41,373 nucleotides of DNA. Source: Amylostereum areolatum (taxonomy: Eukaryota > Basidiomycota > Agaricomycetes > Russulales > Stereaceae). Positions within the stretch are counted from its first letter, which is position 1. Each line of letters starts with the position of its first letter. Positions 9,143 to 22,188 of the stretch are shown here, piece by piece. The stretch is taken from positions 1 through 41,373 of the forward strand of contig SAXG01000154.1 in NCBI GenBank assembly GCA_012932865.1, written 5' to 3'. The translations under genes and the position numbers were made by a program. The notes beneath the pieces were generated by a model. The model was given only the letters and a program-made list of their open reading frames with translations, was not told the origin of the DNA and ran no database searches.

Positions 9143-9547
9143 CGGGAGCACGTGCGTGGGACCTCGGAACCTCGGGAGCGGGGCCGAGGCACCCCCGGGG
9201 ACGGCTTGACGCTCTCAGTTGATGACCAGGCACCCCCAGATGCTGTAGAACGCTGCAGAATTGCTGTAGACAGCGATCTACAGCAGTTCTAGGAGATTTG
9301 CTGGGCCATCACCATCCAGGTACGTCAGCTTACTATATGTATTTGATGGTACGATCAGGTGTATGCAAATAGCTGTAACGTCGGCCGCACCCGGCTGCGC
9401 TCGACGGGACGCTCGCTCCGGCCTCGTGCCTCGGCCGGACCTGTCCGGCCGCCTGCGGCGGATCTAGCCTCTGAGAGCCTCTGAGCGGCGTGCCGGGGGT
9501 CCTCGCTTGTCCTCCCTTCCTTTCCCCTACGCGCAACGGCTACCACC
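9143..9547. promoter_or_regulatory. Upstream region of SUR2, GC-rich, with a small hairpin
   Basis: No gene is seen here. TGCTGTAGA (9262-9270) and TCTACAGCA (9277-9285) form a 9-bp stem around a 6-base loop. A GC-rich stretch (about 9380-9490) with CCGGCC and GGCCGG clusters, then a pyrimidine-rich tract (9500-9530), lead to the SUR2 ATG, as in many fungal promoters. No specific binding site can be named. Confidence 0.45.
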
Positions 9548-10585
9548 ATGGCGGCTCTCTCAGTTTACCCGTTCTACTACACACCGCGTCCCTCATTCTT
9601 TACTGGCGTATCGGACCACACCCTCGCCGTAGCGGCACCTATCGTGGCGCACTGGATATTCGCCGGCCTATTCCATATCCTGGACCTCGCCGAGTTTAAA
9701 GCTCTCGAGCGTTACCGTCTTCACGACTCCACCGAGGTCGCCGCGCGCAATCTGGTGTCTCGTATGGAGGTCGTACGTGCGGTCATCTTCCAGCAACTTA
9801 TCCAGGTGATACTCGCCATATTCTGGATGACTACGGACGAGCAGTCAGTCAACCCTCCTGCGGAGATGAGTGCATTAGCGGACCGTATGTTGGATATCCT
9901 TCAGAAGGTTATCGGGCAGGAGGGCGCGGTGTCGGTCCTGAGGGCGGGCGGGCCAGAGTTGGTGTATTACGTGTATTGGTGGGGGATCCCCGTGTTTCAA
10001 TTCTTCCTCGCAATGTGCGTTTATCTCTCCTATCCTTCGGCCCCATCTCTGAACATATCCACCCCTCCACTTCTAGGTTTGTGATGGACACATGGCAGTA
10101 CTTCCTTCACCGCGCGATGCATATCAACAAGTTCCTCTACAAACGCTTCCATTCCTACCATCACCGCCTGTACGTCCCTTACGCTTTCGGGGCCCTGTAC
10201 AACCACCCTCTCGAGGGTTTTTTGCTCGACACTCTCGGCGCCGCCATCGCCGAATCTGTCTCTGCCCTTTCATTGCGCCAAGCGTCGTTCTTCTTCGTTG
10301 TCTCCGTATGCAAGACCGTCGACGACCACTGCGGCTACTCGCTGCCGTTTGATCCCTTGCAAATGTTCAGTGGGAACACGGCCGATTATCATGACATCCA
10401 TCACCAGGTATGTACATTGTTCTGCACCAAGCAAACAGTCCCCTCAGCTGGCCTTCTAGGTTGCCGGCATCAAGTCCAACTTCTCGCAGCCCTTCTTCAT
10501 CCATTGGGACGTGATTCTTGGTACGCGTATGACACGAAAGGAGATGGAGGATCGCAAGACCAAAGGCCGCCCTAAAACCTCCTAG
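9548..10585 (+). CDS. SUR2: Sphinganine C4-hydroxylase
   Basis: Exons are 9548-10014, 10077-10407 and 10460-10585 (307 aa). This ER membrane di-iron enzyme hydroxylates C4 of sphinganine or dihydroceramide to make phytosphingosine. The three histidine boxes of the fatty acid hydroxylase superfamily are intact: HRAMH (167-171), HSYHH (181-185) and HDIHH (261-265). The DTWQYFLHR and KTVDDHCGY segments are typical of SUR2 rather than of sterol desaturases. Hydrophobic N-terminal and central segments fit membrane helices. The ATG sits in a strong ACCATGG context and all introns keep phase. Its 3' end faces that of MAK16 across 189 bases. Confidence 0.95.
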
Positions 10586-10774
10586 ACCGTCCCCTGTCTT
10601 CCTATGTTCCTCACATAAAACAGTTTCGGAACCCACCCTGTTATTGTCTCGCTATTCCTATCGCCACTTAACTCTCGTAGCGGGGGCGGTCTTTCTGTAT
10701 CCCACAATATAGTATATCACACGAGGACGAATCGCATGTATGCACCACAATCACTATCACAACTCCTTTATTCA

Positions 10775-12044
10775 CTACCAGTTAGCGATGGCGCGCGGTC
10801 TACTCGCCACTGCCTCGGTCTCGTTTTCATACTCGACTTCTACACGAGCGCCACCTAGAAAGTCCTGGTCAACAGTTGAACGGAGAAAGTTTCCATACCC
10901 ACTCACGTTTGGGTTTTCGTTGAGCGAAGTTGGACTTGCGCTTCCCAAGAGCGGATTTAGGGGCTCGTTTTGACGAGGTTCCCGCTTCTGAATCATCGTC
11001 TGCACCATCCTCATCTTCGCTGTCGTCCTCATCGTCCTGCGACTCAAGTCAGTGGAGGCCGTATCAAACAGAACGAAGCACGTACCCCTGCCTCTTCCAG
11101 GTCACTAAGACCATCCTCGTCCCCACTGATATCGCTCACAAACTCGCGCTCACCCCACTCTTCCTCCTCCATCTCCAGTTCCTCCTCGTCCTCCTCGTCG
11201 GTAACCTCCTCTTCCATCTCGAGGCCCTTATCCGCCTTCTCGCGCGCCTTCTCCTTGTCGAGGATTGCTTGCCATACGCTTTCGTTGACGTTTAGCGGGG
11301 CGTCGCCGTATGCCTTGCTCTTCAGACGTTCGAGGAGCTCCTTCTCGATCGCACGTTCCAGATGTGCTGCAGAAAGTGCCTTGCGCTCGCGTACAGCCTC
11401 GCGACGGTCGAGCTTTTTCTTGATACCGACGAGCTTCGGCCTAGTAGGATGTAAGATAACTAGTCGCGATGGAAAGAAGGAAGGACGCACTGCTCACGCA
11501 GCTTAAGCCGTCGCATTTTGATGAGATACTGTGTTATCTTCGTAACGCGCTGTTTGCATTTATGTATCGTAAAATTTGGCCAGTGCAGGAGCTCCTTGTC
11601 GATCTGGAACGAGGGATGTTGAGTCCTCGCCTAGGAGTAAACGCGGAGCATGCGTACCTGCTCAAGGGCTTTTGAGTAGTTATTGGAGAGCTTTATTCGC
11701 TCCCACATATGTGCTGGAGAGTGTGCCCGCTCGATCGTTTTTACGCACAGATACAAAACGCCTGAAGCTGGGAGTGAGTGAAAACAACGAAGGCTACACT
11801 GCAAATCACACACCTTCTTTCTCCCTAACGGTTGCATATCGTGAATTAGCGAGTGGGCACGATTGTCGACTGCAGAATCCAGTAACGTTGTACTCGTTAC
11901 GACAAAAGTTTTGTGTGGCCGTCCTGTACGCCGAGTGGGTTAGACCGTTGTTCGCGATAGATACCGGGAGGATGAGACTGACTTGACTTTGTAGGAGCAA
12001 AACGACTGTCCAATAGCAGACCATATAACATCGTCGCTCTGCAT
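10775..12044 (-). CDS. MAK16: Mak16, 60S ribosomal subunit biogenesis factor
   Basis: Seven exons on the minus strand: 12044-11983, 11923-11814, 11761-11658, 11603-11491, 11440-11086, 11036-10907 and 10854-10775 (317 aa). The N-terminus has the family block with spaced cysteines ([11 protein letters not shown], then [11 protein letters not shown]), then [15 protein letters not shown] and a Lys/Arg-rich RRLKLRE segment. The middle contains [15 protein letters not shown], and the last third is a long Glu/Asp tract ending in the VEVEYE motif. Mak16 is a nucleolar protein that binds pre-60S particles early in 25S rRNA maturation. It shares a short divergent promoter with the mitochondrial gene at 12250. 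Confidence 0.96.
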
Positions 12045-12249
12045 TTCGTAGGATAGAAATACCAGGAGATGTGGGAGGGGATAGAGAAGGTTCTGGACGT
12101 CGGGAAATAAGTAGCACGAGATTGAAAACATGGAACGGTCCTTCACTTTTCGCGTCACGTGCGCCCGTGTACACATCACTTGAGCTTCATGAACGTTACA
12201 CCACCGCCATCTCGACATCATCAGCTCTCTCTTCACCATACCCTCAAGC
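12045..12249. promoter_or_regulatory. Divergent promoter between MAK16 and the CCDC90-like gene
   Basis: Only 205 bases separate the two start codons on opposite strands, so both promoters must lie in or overlap this interval. It contains TTTTCGCGTCACGTG (about 12147-12161), which includes a CACGTG E-box-type core. That core binds bHLH factors in other fungi; its use here is inferred. Confidence 0.5.
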
Positions 12250-13027
12250 ATGCTTCGCCACTCAACATCCTTGCTTGGACGACGTTCCCAAATATCTCCT
12301 TCACCTTGTCGTATCTTTGGTTCTACTTTGGTGCGGGGGTTTCACTTCGACACCCATCACTTCGTCCAGCGTCTGGAACGAGAAGGTCTGAACCGGGCGC
12401 AGGCGGAAGGTATAATGTCAGCTATGGCAGAAGTCATCGACGAGAGCATCCGAAATATGACCAGTAACATGGTCACCAAAGCCGACCAGGAGAAAGTGCG
12501 CCCTCCTCGTCTCTTCTTTTAACCAATGCTCATGGCAAGCCTGTAGAACCATTATACGCAACAAGTCGACTTTGCTCAACTCAAATCAGAACTTCAGCTC
12601 ATGGAAAAGAATGATCTGTCCATGATCAAGGCTGAGAACGACCGGCTCGTCGGGGATATCGAGAAGCTCAAGGCGCGATTGCGAGAAGAAATCACACGTA
12701 CCCAGGCAGGAGTACGGCTCGATTTGAACCTTGAGAAGGGTCGGATTCGTGAAGAGGCTAGCCGGCAAGAGCTTAAGATGAAAGAAGTAGATACCCGCAT
12801 CGAACAGGAGATCGCAGGCCTGCGTGCCGCGATCCAGTCGTCCAAAGTACGTGACCGTTCTTCTCCTGTTTCGCATTGCCTCACGTAGAACTGCAGGCAA
12901 CGACGCTTCAGTACTTGGTCGGTTTCGGTGAGTTGTCCCGCCCCTCCTTGCGGCTGTTTCACTCATGCTATTCACAGTAACCGGTTGCTCTGCCTTGCTC
13001 ATGGCATACCTTCGCTTCCGAGTGTAA
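12250..13027 (+). CDS. CCDC90/MCUR1-family mitochondrial inner-membrane protein (DUF1640), Fmp32-like
   Basis: Exons are 12250-12495, 12547-12846, 12897-12927 and 12978-13027 (208 aa). The N-terminus is Arg/Ser-rich with no acidic residue for about 30 positions, like a mitochondrial presequence. Then comes the family signature: FDTHHFVQRLEREGLNRAQA, a VDFAQLKSELQ segment and a long coiled coil (about residues 85-180). A single C-terminal helix with a Thr-Gly-Cys-Ser core (about 188-205) would anchor it in the inner membrane. Yeast Fmp32 acts in cytochrome c oxidase assembly, and metazoan MCUR1 influences the calcium uniporter; which applies here is unknown. The 31-base third exon is small but in phase. 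Confidence 0.88.
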
Positions 13028-13206
13028 GGCCACCCGAACACGCCCATCGGGACTTCTCACTTCTTACGCTACGGCACCTAAAGCCGGGATAATTTGTATG
13101 CTAATCCACAGGAAACCCCTGCCAATGTATCTATACGATAATTATACCACGACAATGCTGTCCGAAGCTACATGCTATTTTCCTGCACAGGTGCTCTACG
13201 GGGGTA

Positions 13207-13952
13207 TCAATCATCCAGAGGGGGAAGTGTATCTCCTGGTATCCGTTCTCCGAGGGCGATGCTTTTGAAGAGACCGTAGGCGCGATCGAGGTCGTCGTTG
13301 ACGATGACCACGTCGTGGGCGGCTGGCTCCTTTGCATAAGCTATCTCGTTGAGCGCTGTCGTCATGCGTTTCTCGACGGCGGCGGCGGTCTCCGTTCCGC
13401 GGTTCTCGAGGCGAGCACGAAGGATGGCGAGAGAGGGTGGGGAAACAAAGAGGAAGACCGGGTTGAGGTCCGTCCTTTTAATCTGACGGACGCCCTGCAA
13501 AGCAAAAAAGGCACGACGTCCATTGGAGTACATGGGGACGGGAGAATTGTACGTCTCCGTACCTGGACCTCGATGTCCAAAATGCAACGCTTACCCTGGT
13601 CGGCGATGCTTTTGACGGCTTGTACGCTGGTGCCGTAAAGATTGCCAGAGAACTCGGCGTGCTCGATGAAACCGCCGGCGGAAACGAGGTTGAGAAAGGC
13701 TTCCCTGGTAGTGAAGTTGTAGTGCCTGCCGTTCACCTCCCCCTCGCGTGGCGCACGTGTTGTATCTGAGAGGATAGATGAGATGAGGAGCCAATCGAGA
13801 AGCGAGAAAGAAAAAAGCGAGGACATACGGGAGACACTGAAGGCAAACTTGTCGGGGTACTCGGCAAACAGGCGGGAAAGGAGAGTGCTCTTGCCAGTGC
13901 CAGAAGGACCGGAGAGGACGAGGGGGCGAAGAAAATCGGGAAGGGGGGACAT
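13207..13952 (-). CDS. GUK1: Guanylate kinase
   Basis: Exons on the minus strand are 13952-13829, 13765-13563 and 13494-13207 (204 aa, the usual length). The enzyme transfers phosphate from ATP to GMP in purine nucleotide supply. The P-loop GPSGTGKST is at residues 15-23. HTTRAPREGE and GRHYNF form the GMP-binding region, EHAEFSGNLYGTS follows, and DIEVQGVRQIK is the central strand. A lid segment with RLENRGTET is present, and VNDDLDRAY is near the C-terminus. All motifs are intact. It is divergently arranged with the kinase gene at 14274, with 321 bases between the starts. Confidence 0.96.
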
Positions 13953-14273
13953 TGCGCTGTGGGCTGTGCTGGCCGTCGTCGAGGACGTCGTTGAGATCGT
14001 TGAGATCGTTGAACGGCGGCGGCGGCAAGGCGGGCGGTTAAAGGGAATTTAGCTGATGGCAACGGCGACGCGTGCATGAAACAGCGTGGGAAAGCAGCAG
14101 GTGAGCATGGTCGGCGTTTCTGACCTTTCTTTCCGACTTGTCTTGCTTACTTCGACGTCCCTACGCAGCCCTCCCTTCGCCTCCCGCCCCGCCCCGCCGT
14201 CCCCCCTTTCTTCTCTTCTTCTCCCGCCTTTCATCCTGGCACTCGCCATCGCTCACGACGCTTACGATCTCTC
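13953..14273. promoter_or_regulatory. Divergent promoter between GUK1 and the YANK-type kinase
   Basis: This 321-base interval has no gene. Its right half is strongly pyrimidine-rich on the + strand (about 14150-14240, with CTCCC and CCTTTCTTCTC tracts), which is common just upstream of fungal start codons. Near 13990-14035 it has GTTGAGATC and GGCGGC short repeats. Confidence 0.5.
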
Positions 14274-16053
<1,780 letters not shown>

Positions 16054-16850
16054 ACGTGCGTCCCTTGACTTTGTAGCTGGACTACTCTAATGCCTGTCTT
16101 TTAGCCCACTCCAGCTTAACGTTTTGGACCCTGGATTTTTCTGGCTGTATATCATTCACCTTGGTGTTTTCCGCTCTTTCCTCGTTCATCTGCACACGTC
16201 CACATTTTCAGCATAGCATACATATCATCGTTACTATCCCTCCTCCAATTGCCTCTTCCCTCTGCGCACCCCCCCCCCTCCTTGTCGGTCGCCATATACC
16301 TCTCCTACCGCCCGACTGCTCTAACTAATCCTCGGTTTCGCTTTCGCCGTTCGCCATGGTCCTCCCGCTCGTGTATACATAGATGCTGGTGGTTGCGTTG
16401 CACGCCGCTAATATCTCCCTTCCTCTCTCTACCCCACATCCTTTACTTCATCTCCGGTCCTGTCCCCTCCTTCTGTCTTTCTTTATCTTCGTCACGATTC
16501 ATGGGTGTTTCCAAGTGTATGCATTTGTGGGTTAGCGTCTGAAGAATGGACTGCGTGATTGGATTACTTGATACACTCGCAACTGAAACGTTTCAGACTT
16601 TTCCCAGGCAAGTGACGTGGGTATATATGCAAGATAGAAGGTTGCTCTCGCTATAGGCCGTATCAGCGCACTCACAGGAGTCAGGACAGGTCGATACGAG
16701 CTCCCCCCGTGACCGGTGACCAGCGGTCCTGGCATTCAAGCCTATCTATAGGACGCCTCTCATCCGTGCCAGTTCCCTGAGAATTACCAAATATCATAAG
16801 TACAACCCCTTCTTCGGGGACAAGGTTCCCAGACCCAAGTCTCGTGTCCA
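16054..16850. other. Convergent 3' intergenic region, nothing identified
   Basis: This 797-base gap lies between the stop codons of two converging genes and should contain both 3' untranslated regions. It is pyrimidine-rich on + (about 16240-16500), including a C8 run near 16271. Open frames here show no domain. I see no RNA gene or repeat. Confidence 0.5.
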
Positions 16851-18329
16851 TCATAATACCTTCTTCCCTTTTGGCGCGTTCGTTGTACCGCTGCTTCCCT
16901 CGCGCACGGACGCGGACATCGGCGCGGGGCTAAGGGAATACCAACACGAGCCGGCGAAGACCATTCCCGCGCCGACGGCGAGCTGTGCATTCCATCCATT
17001 GCCGAACCACCACACGCTAAAACAGAGGCTGATCGCTTTGCGCGTGGTAAGCACCACCTGCGTTGACACCGACGACACACGCTATTCACCCCGTGGGCCG
17101 AAAATCAATAAGACGAAACGAGCACCTTCAGACATAGCCGAACTTACCGAAGACAGTTGATTAACTCCCGCGACGCAAACCAATTGCGATGCAAGGTTAG
17201 CTCCAAGGATAAGATAGGGCGTCACCGCGTTGGCGGAGGATGACGGTGCTTGTGGCGAGTAATGTGCAAGGCTGTGAAGCCCATGTTTGACTTGTGGCAC
17301 CATGAATAGGAACATCGGAAGGGAGAGCGCATGCTACCTTTTTCTTGAGCTGAGATGCATCATACGAAGCACTGAACTCACTGTGTAAAATACGCCTTCT
17401 CGCCAACATGGACCGTATCTCTTGTATGTGCGTTCTTGTAGCATACCGAGTATACCCGTGAGAACCAGCGATGCGGTAAGCATGGACACTCCGATGGTGT
17501 AGCGCGCTACGTCCGGCCCAGGCATGGATGAAGAGGGTTTTGTCGGTCTCGAGAGCGTTGAGAGAATGACCCCGAGTGAAACAAGTGAAACAGCCACCTG
17601 TACACGCCTGCTGTAACGGCTGCAGCGAAAGTAGAAATCTCCAGAGCTCACCACTTGTGTCGCGGAATAGCTCTTCCCCAAGATCAACCTCCCAAATAAC
17701 ATCGACACCGCGAGTCCTATTCGATACACACCAGTGATCATGGCCAGCCGTATTCTGATTTCAGCCACATATAATGCAATCATTCGAATACAACACACCT
17801 GCAGACCTGAACACAATTTGCACGGTAAGAGGGACCGCGTATGCATATACAAGGTTGTTGAGGAGTGAGCCAGACGCGAAGACAAGTACTTGAAGTGCCC
17901 ATTGGATCAAGGGAACTTGGCGTGGTTTGAGGCGCATCGCTCGCCAGTCAAAAAAGTTGGGAAGCTGCTGAAGGGAGATAAAGAGCATTTGAGAGAAGGT
18001 CAACGCTGGTCCTGCCGAGTATGCTACGCGTCAGTATCTCAGACAGTATTGCGAAACCAGCATTCTGACCTATACCGGACTCCATGCGTAGTAACTGTTC
18101 ATATGCCCACACATTGCTGTCCTCCCACATCATTAGCCGCGATGGTAAGGTCAATCAGGACCCGTACACACCTGCAGCATCCTCCAAACACCAGGGAAAC
18201 CATGAGTGCGTAGTCTATGAGAGACGTGGCGACCAGCGCGCGATCTCCCGCCTTGCTGGTAGGATATTCTGCACCATCGCTTCTCGTCGATGCCGATGCC
18301 GTCTCTTGAACAATGCGTCGACGGGACAT
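16851..18329 (-). CDS. YEA4: UAA-family UDP-N-acetylglucosamine/UDP-xylose transporter
   Basis: Seven exons on the minus strand: 18329-18172, 18116-18070, 18011-17799, 17716-17652, 17597-17382, 17333-17148 and 17081-16851 (371 aa). It is a multi-span nucleotide-sugar transporter of ER/Golgi membranes that exchanges UDP-sugar for UMP. Family marks are VFGGCCSNV at the first helix, FISLQQLPNF, a PLTVQIVFRSAG segment, a YSATQ-V-SLVSLGVILST helix and the C-terminal LTTRKAISL before FSVWWFGN. Ten or so hydrophobic segments can be counted. The N-terminal 30 residues are Ser/Thr-rich; an upstream in-frame ATG exists, but I chose the one just before the conserved part. Yeast Yea4 supplies UDP-GlcNAc for chitin-related synthesis; substrate preference here is inferred. 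Confidence 0.9.
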
Positions 18330-18590
18330 ATCCGATGAAAAGGGAGTGGATGGAGTCAGACAAGGAGGGTGTGAAAGGCGGCATATTATGCTGGTGGTCC
18401 GGAGACTTGACGCGGCCTGCATCACCGCTGTCGCCGTCCCTGCTGACACGTGAGCGCATAAGTTACCCCTTCCGGAATGCACTGCAGGCGGACTGCAGCA
18501 ACGGCGCAAAGTTGTTCAATTCCATAGCTCTAACAGCGATACTGAATATTTCAATGCCAAGTAAGTAGTAGATACACAACTCGGCCAATC

Positions 18591-19984
18591 CTACCAACCA
18601 AAGACGAGATCAGAGAACTGTCCTAACACACCCTTCACTGGAGATCCACCAGCGCTCCCGGAATTTGCCCGTGGAGTCCCAGGTGCGGGTGACGGCACTG
18701 TGCTGCCAGTCTTTTGGATCGCGCCGGGTTTCCTAAATGCGGACGCAGAAGGCGCGAGGCGGATTGGTGTCCCAACCGTGGATGTCGGACGAGCATTAGA
18801 AGTCGAGGGTCGTGATGAAGAAGGCGCAGGCTCATCAATGGCCATGTCGTCTACAGGTGACGTCGGGGACTGTAAACCCAACTCTGCTCCGGAAGGTCCT
18901 CCACGCATCACGGACTGTCCGAGTACATTTTCAGCTTGTGCTGGGTCCTACAGCCACAATTAGCACACGATGCATATGAATAATACATTACTTACAGCCC
19001 ATTTCGCGCCCACCATCCAACTCCCACCAATGATCTCTCCATTTTTGCGCACGGCGCGCACAGCATCCGCAGGCTGCCTATAGCCTATCCGGAAGCAGTT
19101 GGCAACATCGACGTTTGGATCAGGTTCAGTGGCATCGCCAAGCTGCTTGAAATATTCCACGGCAACACTGTACTTGTCGGGAGGATATCCAAAGACGACC
19201 ACGTAAATCGTGTCCGATGTTGTTTGAGGTGTAGAGTATGATGGACGAGTGGTAGACGTAAAAAGGGACGACTCAAAGTTGGTGCTCTGCGACGGAGTCA
19301 ACAAGCGTATCAAAATTCAAGAATGTGCGAGTAGACACACCTTCCGTGAAAAACTGGGAGGGGTATCTGGATAGGTGGCATTCACTATGTCGTTTACGGA
19401 GGCGGTTGGCGGGGCATCCTCGTCTAACGTTTGCCGTTTCCTGCGCACATTATGGTACAATGACAACGTAGTAGAGTGAATGCTTACCTCGAACTCTCAA
19501 ACATGGGGTCCTTCCCAAACTCGACGGTGGGTGCGCGCGATAGTGTGGAGTTGAGTTTCGCCTTGGTTTGCACAACAGGTAGTTCTTCGAAGCGGGGAGT
19601 CCCTTGAGGGGAGGACTGTGGTCGATGGTTTAGTGTTTACCCAAAATCTGCATCGATAGAACGAGACATACATTGTTCTGAGACATGGACTGAGAAACAG
19701 CGGCTGTGAGTAACCTTTCTTGCAGATATTGGTGATATATGAGAGCACACCATAAGATAACCTTGTTGATAGCTGGAGCGAGGCTGCATGAATGAGTCAT
19801 TAAGTGAGCTGGACCCTTGGGGTGATGGATTCCAGGACGTCGAGCTGTGGGGAAGGTGCGAGGTAGAACCCGACAAGGAGAATGGTGAATGAGAGGGCGG
19901 AGCCGGGGAATTAGACACCTTGCTCCGATCGTAGGAGGAATCCTGTCCGAGGTAGGAGGACGAGGAGGACATACTGTTGAACAT
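18591..19984 (-). CDS. NUP53: Nucleoporin Nup53/Nup35 (MPPN-type RRM)
   Basis: Six exons on the minus strand: 19984-19751, 19689-19672, 19615-19488, 19440-19341, 19286-18996 and 18947-18591 (375 aa). Exon two is only 18 bases (six residues, SMSQNN) and keeps phase. The central MPPN RRM-fold domain starts at IYVVVFGYPP (residue 187) and ends with GGSWMVGAKWAD near 258. The flanks are Ser/Pro/Thr-rich and disordered. The protein ends FSDLVFGW, matching the C-terminal amphipathic helix by which Nup53 binds the nuclear membrane. It links the pore's inner ring to the membrane. The start is set at the first ATG inside the open frame, because the frame upstream of it has no ATG. It shares a 153-base divergent promoter with ZPR1. 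Confidence 0.93.
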
Positions 19985-20137
19985 GGCGGTTGGCTGGAAG
20001 GCTACACGGTCACCGTCAAACTCAAAGCGCGACTCACGAGTCACGAGGCGAAGTCGAACGCGACGCGATCCTTACGTTAGCGTGATGAGATCTTCTCTTT
20101 TCCATCTCACCTCTTTACCACATCCCATCATCTCGTT
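19985..20137. promoter_or_regulatory. Divergent promoter between NUP53 and ZPR1
   Basis: Only 153 bases separate the two start codons. The interval holds CGACGCGATCC and GACTCACGAGTCAC-type sequence (about 20030-20070); the latter is a near palindrome (GACTC-ACGA-GTCAC). A pyrimidine-rich stretch precedes the ZPR1 ATG. No named site is claimed. Confidence 0.45.
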
Positions 20138-21934
20138 ATGTCTCAACCTGTAGAGCAGTCCCTCTTCCCCACTATTGGAAGCGTTGCCAACCAAACGAAT
20201 GAATTATCCGAGGCGAATAACGATACATCGAAGCAGACAGATGAAGACGAGGAGCGCGCTGTGCAGGAGATCGAATCTTTATGCATGAACTGCGAGGAGC
20301 AGGCTCGTCGACCTTCACCTCTCTGCACCCTCTCAATACTTATAGATACATATATATCCTCCAGGGTGTGACACGGCTGCTTCTTACGTCTATTCCATAC
20401 TTCCGCGAAGTCATCATCATGTCGTTTCGTTGTGAGCACTGTGGCTTTTCAAACAACGAGATCCAGTCAGCAGGATCAATCCGACGTGTGTCTGCCCATT
20501 TATCACGCATCCGAGGAGTGTTCTAATACTCGTTCAGCGGAGGGTGTCGTGTACACCGCTCGTGTACTCTCTCGTGCCGATCTCGACCGCCAAATCGTCA
20601 AATCCGAAACCTGCACTGTCACCATTCCCGAATTCGAGCTCACCATCCCACCTTCAAAAGGTCAACTCACGAACATTGAAGGTCTTATCCGCGACATCAC
20701 GCGCGATCTCAGTGTTGGACAGCCATTGCGACGCGTTCAGGATGAGGTAACCTACAACAAGATTGAAGACATTCTTGACAAGCTTCGCGCTATACTCGCG
20801 GATGACGACGACGAGGAGGACCAGGAGGAGAGCGTTGGCGCTGTCAAGTCTAAGAAAGCGGCGGACAAAGATGCACCCATGAAACCGTTCACAGTCCGCT
20901 TGGACGATCCCACAGGCAACTCCTTCGTCGAGTTCGTTGGTAGCATGGCAGATCCCAAATGGAACATGCGCACGTATCATCGTACCAAGGAACATAACAT
21001 TGCTCTCGGTCTCGTCGCTCCGGATGAGCAACCCGCCCCTATCCCCGCTGATACCGATCCTCTTGGTGGTGGATTAGAAGGTGAAAACGAGGAAATATAC
21101 GTCTTCCCGGGCATGTGCTCAAGTTGTGGCCATTCACTCAACACGCTGATGAAGAAGGTCATCATCCCGTATTTCAAGGTAAGATTATTCTATCCGACCT
21201 CAAGGCTGCATGATCCGAACGATTGCAGGACATCCTGATCATGTCGACAAATTGCGACCTTTGCGGGTACAGAGACAACGAGGTCAAATCCGGTGCAGCT
21301 ATCTCAGAGCAGGGTAGACGCATAACGCTCAAGGTGGAAGATCGCGAGGATCTTAGCCGTGATATTCTCAAGGTGAACGCCATATTTTTCGTCCCCTTGT
21401 TCTCTTGCTCACTGTATCTCAGAGTGAAAGCTGCGGTATCGAAATACCCGAAATCGATCTTGTCCTCCAAGCGGGTACCCTTGGCGGACGATTCACTACG
21501 CTCGAGGGTATCCTCGACCAGGTCTACGAAGAATTGTCCGATAAACTTTTCGCCGGCGACTCCAGCGCACAAGGAGAAGGTGGCAACGCATTCGAAAACT
21601 TTCTGGGGAAGTTAAAAGCTGTACGTACCGTCCTATTTCAATCGTCCTCATCAACGACCCTAACATCATATGGAAGGTGAAAAATGCGGACAGGCCGTTT
21701 ACACTTATCCTTGACGACCCGTTGGCAAACTCGTACCTGCAGAACCTGTACGCACCAGACCCGGATCCAAACATGGTCATCGAAATGTACGATCGTACAT
21801 GGGAGCAAAACGAGGATCTCGGTATCAACGACATGAGGGTAGAGAATTACGACTCAGAGGGAGGCGCGACGTCAGAAAAGGCAGAGGCGAGTCCGGTCAC
21901 ACAAGAAACACCTCCCACACCGGCCGACCCATAA
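20138..21934 (+). CDS. ZPR1: Zinc finger protein Zpr1, eEF1A chaperone
   Basis: Exons are 20138-20302, 20365-20485, 20538-21178, 21229-21372, 21423-21620 and 21677-21934 (508 aa). Zpr1 assists folding of translation factor eEF1A and moves between cytoplasm and nucleus. The family's duplicated layout is complete: zinc finger one with Cys49, Cys52, Cys78 and Cys81, then an A domain, and zinc finger two with Cys289, Cys292, Cys318 and Cys321, then a second A domain. [18 protein letters not shown] and [18 protein letters not shown] are the matching repeats. An acidic linker with [10 protein letters not shown] lies between them. Intron one must use a GC donor (20303) to keep the family sequence; no GT donor fits the phase. 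The C-terminus is Pro/Thr-rich. Confidence 0.96.
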
Positions 21935-22188
21935 GTAGCAAATTAACATGCCGTCAAAACATGGAAAGTTAGACCATGATGTATTACGATACGTGTAATA
22001 GCACACACTGCTACCTTATTAAAGTTCTTTGCAAGTTGAAGCGTGAAGAACGGTAAGCTACTGTCCATTAAGGCGAGAGCCGAGGAAGGTGTCCTAGATG
22101 TATAATTAAATGTGGGGCGTGAATTCCATTGAGACTGGCATCATCCGCCCTGTCCCCAGAGAGCAAACCGACCCAAGTGCCCCGACCT

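Noticed and set aside
1..9150. KDZ, hAT or other transposase gene
   Set aside because: I looked for one because of the TET/JBP gene and the inverted-repeat elements but saw no open frame with transposase features.
8850..9209. 119-codon open frame
   Set aside because: Its repeated Thr-Gly-Thr-Cys pattern simply translates the ACAGGTACCTGT repeats of the MITE.
11084..11295. + strand Ser-rich frames over MAK16
   Set aside because: They are complements of the Glu/Asp-rich tail codons of MAK16.
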